Assembly: GCA_031400955.1 (NCBI GenBank)
Contig: JANNQW010000002.1
Coordinates: 1 to 12,597 of the forward strand
Reading direction: 5' to 3'
DNA: 12,597 nt
Origin: VFKE01 sp031400955
GTDB lineage: Bacteria; Verrucomicrobiota; Verrucomicrobiia; Verrucomicrobiales; Verrucomicrobiaceae
A program made the position numbers and the translations under genes. The notes under the pieces are model-generated. The model searched no databases, was not told the DNA's origin, and saw only the letters and a list, made by a program, of their open reading frames with translations. Positions 6,731-12,597 of the stretch are shown piece by piece; positions within the stretch are counted from its first letter, which is position 1; every line of letters starts with the position of its first letter.

Positions 6731-8398
6731 ATGCTTTCCCTCCTCAAAATCCAAAACCTCGCCCTCGTCGAAGATCTCGCGTGGGAACTGGAGGGCGGCC
6801 TTGTTGGCGTCACCGGCGAAACCGGCGCGGGCAAGTCCATCATCGTCGGCGCGCTCAAGCTCATCCTCGGCGAACGCGCCGATCGCGGCCTCATCCGCAC
6901 TGGCGCGGAGACCTGCACGGTGGAGGCGGTGTTTGATTTGAAAAATGCTGCTGCAGTGGACGCCATTCTCATTGAGGGAGGGCTGGACAAACTTGGCGGC
7001 GAGTCGCTCATCATCCGGCGCATCATCGGCACCAGCACCAACAAGCAATTCGTCAACGGCTCGCCCGTCACCAGCGCCATGCTCAAGTCGCTGGGGGAAC
7101 ACCTTGTTGACCTGCACGGTCCGCACGACCATCAGTCGCTCCATTCCAAAGAGCGCCAGTTGGAGATGCTTGATGCCTTCACCGGTGTCGAGGACTTGGC
7201 GGCAAAATATCGAGCAGCCCACGTTGCGTGGCGACGTGCCCAGGCTGAACACGATGAACTGGCCAGTGCCGAGCGCGCCACCGAGCAGGAAATAGACATG
7301 CTGAGGTTCCAGATCAAGGACATCACCGATGCGAAGATGCAGGACGGCGAAGAAGAGGAGATCGAAAGCCGCCATCGCATTGCCGCCAACGGTGCGCGCC
7401 TCGTGGAGTTGTGCGGCGGCATCGCGGATCGACTTGGCGAAGGTGAGGGCGGCATCATGACCGCCCTGCGCGAAGTGGCGAAAATGGTTCACGAACTGGA
7501 AAAGTATGATCCAAAGCTCGCGGAAGTTTTCGCCGGCTTCGAGTCCGCCCATATCGAATTACGCGAGATGGAAAGCTCTGTGCGCGACTACGCCGAGGGC
7601 ATCGAGATTCAGCCGGAGGAGCTGGCACGCCTTGAACAGCGCATCCACACCATCCAGACTCTCAAGCGCAAATATGGTTCTGCTGTGAAGGACATTTTGG
7701 CCTTCCAGGAACAGGCGGAAAGCAAGCTCGCGAAAATGGAGAACCGCGGCGAGGCTCTCGAGAGGCTGAAGAAGCAAGCCGAGATCGAACGCGCGGAAGT
7801 GAACAAGCTCGGCGCCCAGCTTTCAGCGAAACGCAAACAGGCCGCGCCGAAACTCGCGAAGGACATCAGCACGCATCTCGCCGATCTCGGTTTCCAGCGC
7901 GCTGTCTTTGAAGTCCCGCTCATCAAACGTGATGAACCTGCGCGCGATGGATTGGAGGAAGTTGATTTCCAGTTTGCACCAAACCCCGGCGAGCCGCTCA
8001 AGCCGCTGCGTCTCACCGCCTCCAGTGGTGAAATGAGCCGCGTGCTGCTCGCCGTGAAAAGTGCGCTCGCCAAACAGGACGCAATCCCGCTGATGGTTTT
8101 CGATGAGATCGACGCCAATGTTGGTGGTGCCATCTCCGAAGCCGTGGGTCGCAAAATGGCCGCACTGGCCGAGCGGCATCAGGTCATCGCCATCACCCAC
8201 ATGCCGCAACTGGCCGGCTTGGCGAAAAGCCAGTTTGTCGTGACCAAGGAATTTGATGCCAAGCGCACTCGATCAACCCTGAGCGAAGTGAAGGGAAAGG
8301 ATCGCATCACTGAACTCGCGCGGATGCTTGGCGGCAAGGCCGAGAGCGCGAAGGCGCATGCGGAGAGTTTGCTGGCTGAGGGGAGCGCGGCGTTGTAG
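6731..8398 (+). CDS. recN: DNA repair ATPase RecN
   Basis: The protein is 555 aa, the normal RecN length. It is an SMC-like cytoplasmic ATPase acting in recombinational repair of double-strand breaks. The N-terminus MLSLLKIQNLALVEDLAWEL is typical and fixes the start at 6731. Walker A GETGAGKS is at 29-36, followed by the RecN-type GGESLIIRRIIG and the HGPHDHQSLHS block (Q-loop region). A long charged, helical coiled-coil region spans about 150-390. The ABC signature is at 431-437 as SSGEMSR (usual RecN form SGGELSR), and Walker B LMVFDEID is at 454-461 with the D-loop ANVGG after it; the H-loop segment AITHMPQLAGLA follows. It is transcribed alone and away from the hydrolase gene. Confidence is high from the full motif set. 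Confidence 0.97.
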   Translation: MLSLLKIQNLALVEDLAWELEGGLVGVTGETGAGKSIIVGALKLILGERADRGLIRTGAETCTVEAVFDLKNAAAVDAILIEGGLDKLGGESLIIRRIIGTSTNKQFVNGSPVTSAMLKSLGEHLVDLHGPHDHQSLHSKERQLEMLDAFTGVEDLAAKYRAAHVAWRRAQAEHDELASAERATEQEIDMLRFQIKDITDAKMQDGEEEEIESRHRIAANGARLVELCGGIADRLGEGEGGIMTALREVAKMVHELEKYDPKLAEVFAGFESAHIELREMESSVRDYAEGIEIQPEELARLEQRIHTIQTLKRKYGSAVKDILAFQEQAESKLAKMENRGEALERLKKQAEIERAEVNKLGAQLSAKRKQAAPKLAKDISTHLADLGFQRAVFEVPLIKRDEPARDGLEEVDFQFAPNPGEPLKPLRLTASSGEMSRVLLAVKSALAKQDAIPLMVFDEIDANVGGAISEAVGRKMAALAERHQVIAITHMPQLAGLAKSQFVVTKEFDAKRTRSTLSEVKGKDRITELARMLGGKAESAKAHAESLLAEGSAAL

Positions 8399-8580
8399 GC
8401 CAGTGACGCGTCATGCAATCACGCAAGACTCCATAAACGCCACTTCTCAAGAATTTTATTTGCACCGTTTCCCCACCATCATAAAACCTTGCTCAAGAGG
8501 AGTATGATTTAGTGTTTAGTATAGTGTAGCCTGATGAAACAGATAACCGCGAGCGCTGGGCCTGACGAAATGAGCTTGGA

Positions 8581-9168
8581 TTATTTGCGGGGCGTGATCG
8601 GTGTAATCTTGGAACTTTGCAGGTCCAGTCCAGCCATCAGCCCGTGCTGGTTGAAGAAAAAGGCATAGGTGCCTTTATTGATGCTGGTCGTATTAAGCGA
8701 AGCAGCCATTCCCCGATTCATGATGACGAGGCTCGGGCTGCTGCCGATGTCCCAACCGCCGCTGCGGTTCACTTTCTCGAGTGACTCATCATCCATCAGG
8801 AAAAGCGCGTAGCTATACTTTTGGACACCTGCTTGCAATCCGTAGGAGGCGGAGGTTGTTTGATAGTATCCAACGATGCTTCCATCGTTCCGAAACATCG
8901 CGCCATTTCCGGCCTGGCCTCCGAAAATGAATCCAGCGCGGGTGATGGATGGGAAAACAAACACGCCCTTCGTTTCCTTTGCCAGTGCCCGGGCTCCAGA
9001 ATTCTGAGCGTAAAGCGAGGCCAGTGCAGCGCGTGAATCGCGGGCGATCTGCGAGGCGCTGGCATTGGCTGCGTTGGTGCGGGTGACGGGGTCATTCGTC
9101 GTGCAGCTTGGCGCCAGCGCGCAGGTGGCGACGGCAAGAATAATGAGTCGGATAAGTTTGGTGTTCAT
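8581..9168 (-). CDS. SYLF/YSC84-domain lipoprotein
   Basis: The protein is 195 aa. The N-terminus is a signal peptide with a lipoprotein-like end, ALAPSC, making Cys22 the likely lipidated residue (the lipobox is weak because of the Pro), so it is probably anchored in an envelope membrane facing the periplasm. The rest is a SYLF domain: a helical lead (ASQIARDSRAALASLYAQN), then ALAKETKGVFVFPSITRAGF, the Gly-rich GGQAGNGAMF, and a beta-rich YSC84 part with SYGLQAGVQKYSYALFLM. Eukaryotic SYLF domains bind phosphoinositides; in bacteria the domain is common but its job is poorly known, and lipid binding is inference. It starts 42 bp after the FGE-like gene, so co-transcription is likely. No Shine-Dalgarno. 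Confidence 0.88.
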   Translation of the reverse strand: MNTKLIRLIILAVATCALAPSCTTNDPVTRTNAANASASQIARDSRAALASLYAQNSGARALAKETKGVFVFPSITRAGFIFGGQAGNGAMFRNDGSIVGYYQTTSASYGLQAGVQKYSYALFLMDDESLEKVNRSGGWDIGSSPSLVIMNRGMAASLNTTSINKGTYAFFFNQHGLMAGLDLQSSKITPITPRK

Positions 9169-9210
9169 GATTTTATTGTCAGGAAAGTGGCTTTGTGGGT
9201 GACGATACTC

Positions 9211-10272
9211 TTACTTGTTTTCTTTGACGGAAGTGGCGGGTGCAGTTACTTCGGTTTTAGCGACACTCTTGGCGCAACGGAAACCGATGTGACTCATGCC
9301 GGTGTCGATCGGGGAACCGCGACGGGCGCTGGGGCGATAGCCTTCGCTATAAGAAACATTGCAGAGAAAGGAACCGCCCTTGATGATGCGCTCCTGCTGG
9401 TCGGGATGACCCGGTGAATAGCATGAAGCGGGACCGGTCGGATTGACGCAAGCGGTGCCGGCGAGCTTGGCGCGAGCCAGCGTGTCCACGCGATACCAGT
9501 CATTGCACCAGTTCCAAACATTGCCGCCCATGTCGTAGAGACCGTAGCCGTTTGCTGGGAACGATTTGACGGGTGAGGTGCCGGCGAAGCCATCTTCGGA
9601 GGTGTTCTTGCTGGGAAAAGTGCCGGTCCAGATGTTGACCATGAATTTTCCGCCGGGCTTGAATTCATCGCCCCAAGCAAAACGCTTGCCCGCGAGCCCG
9701 CCGCGCGCGGCGTATTCCCACTCGGCTTCAGTGGGGAGTCGTTTGCCGGCCCATTTGGCATAGGCGACCGCATCATCCCAAGCCATCATCACGACCGGGT
9801 GATCGTCGCGACCCTTGAGATCGCTGGCCGGACCTTCGGGATGCTGCCAACTCGCCCCGCGCGTCCAGTCCCACCAGGTTTCTCCAGCTCGCGGATCAAT
9901 CGGTCCCGGCGGTGGAGAAAACGTCACGCATCCCGGCTGCAACATTTCGTTGGGAGGTTTCGGCGTTCCGGCTGGGACGGTTTTTTTAACCTCCTCCCAA
10001 TCGATCGGACGCTCTGCGATGGTCTTGTAGCCCGTAGCCTCGGTGAACTTCCGGAATTGGGCATTGGTCACGTCGCAAGTATCTATCAAGAAAGCGTCGA
10101 GTGTCACATGCACCACCGGCTGCTCATCCTGTAGACTGCCGGGAAGCGCGCTGCCCATGGCAAAGCTGCCGCCGGGAATAAGCACCATGCCCGGAGGAGG
10201 TGGTGCTGGCTCGGCGAAGGTCATGCCCGCGAAGCAGGAAGCGAAAATGATCAGATGGAGGGGCTTTCTCAT
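9211..10272 (-). CDS. secreted FGE-like (SUMF1/formylglycine-generating-enzyme family) protein lacking one active-site Cys
   Basis: The protein is 353 aa with a Sec signal peptide (MRKPLHLIIFASCFAGMTFA, cleavage after A20). The FGE-sulfatase fold is clear: GMVLIPGGSFAMGS at 28-41, DTCDVTNAQFRKF at 64-76, HPVVMMAWDDAVAYAKWAGK then RLPTEAEWEYAARGG (158-192), FAWGDEF, YGLYDMGGNVWNW (243-255), and GGSFLCNVSYSEGYRPSARR leading to SHIGFRCAK. Genuine FGE oxidises a sulfatase Cys to formylglycine using copper held by two cysteines five residues apart. Here the first is present (C304) but the second is Ser309, encoded AGC, one base change from the Cys codon TGC. No sulfatase gene is in the window. It may therefore bind a partner or peptide without being a formylglycine generator, or belong to the broad non-FGE part of the family. 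First gene ahead of the SYLF lipoprotein gene. The start at 10272 is set by the signal peptide. Confidence 0.9.
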   Translation of the reverse strand: MRKPLHLIIFASCFAGMTFAEPAPPPPGMVLIPGGSFAMGSALPGSLQDEQPVVHVTLDAFLIDTCDVTNAQFRKFTEATGYKTIAERPIDWEEVKKTVPAGTPKPPNEMLQPGCVTFSPPPGPIDPRAGETWWDWTRGASWQHPEGPASDLKGRDDHPVVMMAWDDAVAYAKWAGKRLPTEAEWEYAARGGLAGKRFAWGDEFKPGGKFMVNIWTGTFPSKNTSEDGFAGTSPVKSFPANGYGLYDMGGNVWNWCNDWYRVDTLARAKLAGTACVNPTGPASCYSPGHPDQQERIIKGGSFLCNVSYSEGYRPSARRGSPIDTGMSHIGFRCAKSVAKTEVTAPATSVKENK

Positions 10273-10389
10273 AAATGATGATCTTGGGGCGGCAGATGAG
10301 ATTCGCTAGTGAATTTTCGGGCCGCCTCGCGGGAGACGGTCCGCGTGATTCATAATCGAATGAACGGTTAGTTCCGCATGGACGCGCCA

Positions 10390-10506
10390 TCAAGTTTGCT
10401 TGGGATCATGCGCAAAACCGCTCCGAGAGAGCGGCAAGGAAGGCTCTGCCGCTATCAGTGCGGCTGCAAACATCCCGCACAGGAGCATGTGCGTATTTCT
10501 TTTCAT
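10390..10506 (-). CDS. possible 38-aa secreted peptide or gene fragment
   Basis: This short ORF begins MKRNTHMLLCGMFAAALIAA, a good signal-peptide shape (Lys-Arg start, hydrophobic core, Ala-rich end), then has only 18 more residues before a TGA at 10390. The same frame stays open for another 27 codons beyond that TGA without recognisable content. A GGAG lies 16 bases upstream of the ATG, too far to be a normal ribosome site. It starts 40 bp after the end of the transporter pseudogene and 117 bp before the FGE-like gene. It may be a small exported peptide, the surviving front of a decayed gene, or chance. A CCGCTC/GAGCGG hairpin (10418-10434) lies inside it. Confidence 0.3.
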   Translation of the reverse strand: MKRNTHMLLCGMFAAALIAAEPSLPLSRSGFAHDPKQT

Positions 10507-10546
10507 GGCTGGTTCTGGTTTTCTCCGGATAGAATTCCGTTGTTTG

Positions 10547-10933
10547 CTATTTGCCGGCTACGGGCGTTGGCGCTGCATGCTTCTGGGGGAAGAGGAAGGT
10601 CAGGTTCAATCGGGCGCCCCAGTTGGCGTGTCCTTCAGGGCCGTCTGCGTAGTAACGGGCACCGAGCTGCAGGCTCATGGGTTGCGAGCCAATTTTGAAG
10701 ACCTGGCTGACCGATAAATTGATGGGCACGGTCTACTGATTGTTCTCCCAGTCATAGGTGGACTCCGGGTTCAGGACCACGGTGGGTTGGGTCTTGGTGG
10801 TGTAGCTGACGAAGGGCTGAAGGAAGGCGGCATTGATGGGCTCATCACCGCCGCCAACGGACCAGATTTGATTGGCCAGCATGCCTGTGGTCCAGCCGCC
10901 GGATTGCTTGAGCACGACGAAGGTCGGTCCCTT
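10547..10933 (-). pseudogene. 5'-truncated outer-membrane transporter-like gene with internal amber codon
   Basis: The frame opens at 10933 right after a TAA and reads GPTFVVLKQSGGWTTGMLAN, then QIWSVGG...INAAFLQPFVSYTTKT, and ESTYDWENNQ; a TAG at 10733-10735 interrupts it; the same frame then continues TVPINLSVSQVFKIGSQPMS with LQLGARYYADGPEGHANWGA and RLNLTFLFP to a TAG at 10547. This is the C-terminal third of a family of outer-membrane beta-barrel 'transporter' (neuromedin-U-type annotation) proteins, in which a Trp normally sits between the NxQ and TVP segments, so TGG has become TAG. The front of the gene, including any signal peptide, is absent: upstream sequence is AT-rich and non-coding. 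With both a lost front and an amber codon it is almost certainly inactive. Confidence 0.8.
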
Positions 10934-11287
10934 TTATGAAGGGATGATAGAAAATATGCGAGAAAATATTTTTAAAAATGCGTGGGTGTCAATTTCGTTG
11001 CAACCCAAACCTTGCATGCGCGACTCAAATTGAGCTCAAGCTTGTGTAGGCAGGTTCTATTCGCGTTCACAGTTAGGCTTTACATGGGTAGGCCGCTGGC
11101 AATGAAATGGCGCAGCCTTCCCCCGTGGCTCGCTCGTTGTTCAGCCTGGGGCCGAGCTTCGCTGAATTTTTGAACGCAGATCGCCCCATTAAGTCCAACA
11201 CCCAACGCGCTGTTTACCAGTTACGGTGATACTGGCTAATTTCGGCACAGCGTATAGTAGGCATCATCTCTGACTAAAGTAATATCC
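10934..11287. other. gene-free region between pseudogene and TPR gene
   Basis: These 354 bases hold no convincing gene. At 10944-10978 the sequence is AT-rich with two copies of AGAAAATAT. A palindrome TTGAGCTCAA occurs near 11029-11038. A 40-codon plus-strand ORF (11107-11229) begins MAQPSPVARSLFSLGPSFAE and ends with TQRAVYQLR; it lacks a ribosome site or recognisable family, so I do not call it a gene. A nested hairpin at 11208-11252 overlaps its end. TATAGT at 11254-11259 is a possible -10 for the TPR gene but no good -35 matches it. Confidence 0.55.
11208..11252. repeat. nested imperfect hairpin ahead of the TPR gene
   Basis: An outer stem CGCTGT (11208-11213) pairs with ACAGCG (11247-11252), and an inner stem CCAGT (11217-11221) pairs with ACTGG (11231-11235) around a 9-base loop. 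The right-hand spacer (11236-11246) is unpaired and longer than the 3-base left spacer. It sits 36 bases upstream of the TPR start codon and could act in the leader or end transcription coming from upstream. Confidence 0.4.
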
Positions 11288-12064
11288 ATGCGACTCCTAA
11301 CCTCCTCCATTACCATCAAGGCATTTTCCATGGCCACGGTGCTGTTACTGACCTCCGTGGCTGGACAGGCACAATCCGCAGTTGAACTCATGGCGAGTGG
11401 CGAAGTCTGCGACCTGAAATTTCAACCTGGTGACGCACTCAAGTTCTACCTGCCGGCGGAAAAGCTGGAGCCCGACAACGTGGATCTCCTTCTGCACATC
11501 GCGCGGCAATACCGCCATCTCATGCAGGACGCGACAAAGACGGAGGAAAAGATTAGGCTTGGATGCATCAGCAAGGACTATGCAGAACGTGCTGTGAAGT
11601 TGGCTCCCAACGAATCCGAGGCTCATCTTTCCGTTGCGATCAGCAACGCAAAGATGTCACCAATGCTTGGCAATAAACAGAAGCTGGAAGCCTCGCGCCA
11701 AGTGAAAGCCGAAGTTGAGAAGGCCATCGCCCTCGACCCGAGCAAAGATCTGGCCTGGCACATTCTGGGCTGCTGGCACCAGCGACTGGCGGAAGTCGGC
11801 TTCTTCACACGGGCCATGGCCAAGGTGGCCTACGGCGGCTTGCCACCGGCAACAAACGATGAAGCGCTCAAGTGCTTTCAAACGGCCATCAAACTTAATC
11901 CTGGCCGCCTCATTCATTATATCGAGCTGGGCCGAACCTACGCTCAGATGGGGCAGGAAGATGAAGCCCGGCACTATATCAAGAAGGGGCTGGCGATGCC
12001 CGACGTGGGCAAGGACGATCCCGAGACAAAGCGTCGCGGGCGCGAAACGATGGGGAAATTATAG
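11288..12064 (+). CDS. secreted TPR protein resembling the RMDN (FAM82) family
   Basis: The protein is 258 aa with a signal peptide at about 1-28 (hydrophobic MATVLLLTSVAGQAQS); Met15 is an alternative start but the longer form has a better charged front. The mature part is helical TPR-type repeats: ALKFYLPAEKLEPDNVDLLL (50-69), a repeat around SKDYAERAVKLAPNESEAHL (95-114), EVEKAIALDPSKDLAWHILG (142-161) and ALKCFQTAIKLNPGRLIHYI with ELGRTYAQMGQEDEARHYI (193-231). The stretch GCWHQRLAEVGFFTRAMAKV followed by AYGGLPPATNDEAL matches the layout of eukaryotic regulator-of-microtubule-dynamics proteins (LGRWCYEVA...W.R..A...G.PP.AT..EAL), which also have bacterial members. It is probably a periplasmic scaffold; partners are unknown. 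Transcribed alone; no Shine-Dalgarno. Confidence 0.85.
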   Translation: MRLLTSSITIKAFSMATVLLLTSVAGQAQSAVELMASGEVCDLKFQPGDALKFYLPAEKLEPDNVDLLLHIARQYRHLMQDATKTEEKIRLGCISKDYAERAVKLAPNESEAHLSVAISNAKMSPMLGNKQKLEASRQVKAEVEKAIALDPSKDLAWHILGCWHQRLAEVGFFTRAMAKVAYGGLPPATNDEALKCFQTAIKLNPGRLIHYIELGRTYAQMGQEDEARHYIKKGLAMPDVGKDDPETKRRGRETMGKL

Positions 12065-12097
12065 TGGGGGCAGGCCACTCCAGGCTAATGAAGTAGT

Positions 12098-12115
12098 CCG
12101 CGACTCCCTTCGCGG
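12098..12115 (+). terminator. hairpin after the TPR gene, possible terminator
   Basis: CCGCGA (12098-12103) and TCGCGG (12110-12115) form a perfect 6-bp GC-rich stem with a 6-base loop, 34 bases past the TPR stop codon. It is followed by CTTCCGCCC, not a T-run, so it is a weak candidate for an intrinsic terminator. Confidence 0.35.
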
Positions 12116-12219
12116 CTTCCGCCCTGCGCAAACAATTCCTTGCCCTGTCCCTCGCCATCACTACGATGGGCGAATGCTCCTAAAAAACGGGAGCCGTGAA
12201 CACAGAGAACCATCACACC

Positions 12220-12597
12220 ATGAAACGTCGCCAATTCCTCAATAACGCCGCCACCGGCGCCGGATTTTTTCTGCTGCCCAGCGGACTCCGCGCAGGGAAG
12301 AATGCCCCCAGCAACAAACTCAACATCGCGCTCATCGGTGTCTGGGGTCGAGGCCTGGCCCACTATGACTCCCTGTCCGAGGAGAACGTGGTGGCGCTTT
12401 GCGACGTGAATGAGAAACGATTCCCGGACGCACTCAAGCGGTTCCCCAACGCCAAAACCTATGTGGACTGGCGTAAATGCCTTGAGCAAAAGGATATCGA
12501 CGCCGTTGTATGCTGCACGGCTGATCACACGCATGCGTTCGTCGCCAACTGGGCCTTGAACCGCAATCTGCATGTGTATTGCGAAAAGCCGCTCGCC
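12220..12597 (+). CDS. Gfo/Idh/MocA-family oxidoreductase, Tat-exported (partial, 3' end outside window)
   Basis: An open frame of 126 codons runs from ATG 12220 to the window edge with no stop. The start MKRRQFLNNAATGAGFFLLP is a Tat signal (RRQFL). It leads into a Rossmann fold: KLNIALIGVWGRGLAHYDSL is the NAD(P)-binding strand-loop, with Trp where most relatives have Gly (GxGGRG), then VVALCDVNEKRF as the second strand with the Asp that reads the cofactor ribose, DIDAVVCCTADHTHAFVANW, and the hallmark EKPLA at the edge. Full-length members have about 400-450 residues. Exported members are abundant in Planctomycetes and Verrucomicrobia and are thought to oxidise or epimerise sugars or related compounds; the substrate cannot be told. 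A GGGAG 27 bases upstream is too far to be a normal ribosome site. It starts 155 bp after the TPR gene. Confidence 0.92.
   Translation, partial: MKRRQFLNNAATGAGFFLLPSGLRAGKNAPSNKLNIALIGVWGRGLAHYDSLSEENVVALCDVNEKRFPDALKRFPNAKTYVDWRKCLEQKDIDAVVCCTADHTHAFVANWALNRNLHVYCEKPLA

Noticed and set aside
6704..7552. A 282-codon minus-strand frame opposite the first half of recN
   Set aside because: It is the antisense shadow of a clearly coding recN; its translation has no recognisable domain and is rich in residues expected from reverse-frame reading of GC-rich codons.
8399..8580. Possible gene or terminator after recN
   Set aside because: No coding frame and no hairpin with a T-run is visible; only short AT-rich near-repeats (TTTAGTGTTTAGTATAGTGTAG).
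9211..10272. Reading the FGE-like gene as a bona fide sulfatase activator
   Set aside because: The second catalytic Cys is Ser and no sulfatase gene is in the window.
10982..11173. 63-codon plus-strand frame with Arg- and Trp-rich end
   Set aside because: No ribosome site, no domain, composition typical of a chance frame, and a competing frame overlaps it.
11072..11260. Integron attC-like site (GTTAGGC at 11072, GTCCAAC and ACCCAAC at 11192-11206)
   Set aside because: The core-site pairs are in the wrong order or too degenerate, the matching right-hand site reads GTATAGT, and no integrase gene or second cassette is present.

Overview
The window looks like a chromosomal segment of a Verrucomicrobiota-type bacterium (inference from gene content, no database search). 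The main pointers are a paired DUF1592-type multi-domain cytochrome and DUF1552 protein, which are typical of Planctomycetes and Verrucomicrobia, together with a Tat-exported Gfo/Idh/MocA oxidoreductase, a formylglycine-generating-enzyme-like protein, a SYLF lipoprotein, and a near absence of Shine-Dalgarno sequences in front of the genes. Base composition is moderately GC-rich.

Layout. Positions 1-276 hold no gene but contain two large imperfect inverted repeats of REP-like design. From 277 to 3985 (minus strand) lies a two-gene operon: a secreted protein with two c-type haem motifs and a PA14 domain (transcribed first), then a secreted DUF1552 protein. A perfect 16-bp palindrome nested in a larger inverted repeat sits just upstream of the first start codon. 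An APC-family amino-acid permease follows at 4120-5499 (minus). The 397-bp gap at 5500-5896 carries what looks like the decayed C-terminal end of a small gene split over two frames. A PhnP-like metallo-beta-lactamase-fold hydrolase (5897-6679, minus) and recN (6731-8398, plus) are divergent across 51 bp, with a recognisable promoter for recN.

From 8581 to 10933 everything is on the minus strand: a SYLF/YSC84 lipoprotein, a secreted FGE-like (SUMF1) protein that keeps only one of the two active-site cysteines, a doubtful 38-aa secreted peptide ORF, and a pseudogene fragment of an outer-membrane transporter-like protein that is 5'-truncated and interrupted by an amber codon. The plus strand then carries a 354-bp non-coding stretch with a nested hairpin, a secreted TPR protein resembling the eukaryotic RMDN (FAM82) family, and the first 126 codons of a Gfo/Idh/MocA oxidoreductase that runs off the window.

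How the genes fit together: the DUF1592/DUF1552 pair is the only clear functional unit, probably an exported redox/binding system of unknown substrate. The FGE-like and SYLF genes are 42 bp apart and may be co-transcribed. The rest is a patchwork of housekeeping (recN), transport and envelope genes with signs of gene decay at 5.6 kb and 10.5-10.9 kb. I see no complete mobile element, CRISPR array, tRNA or rRNA, and no convincing undescribed multi-gene system; the best leads are the FGE-like protein with a lost cysteine, the structured repeats, and the two decay scars.
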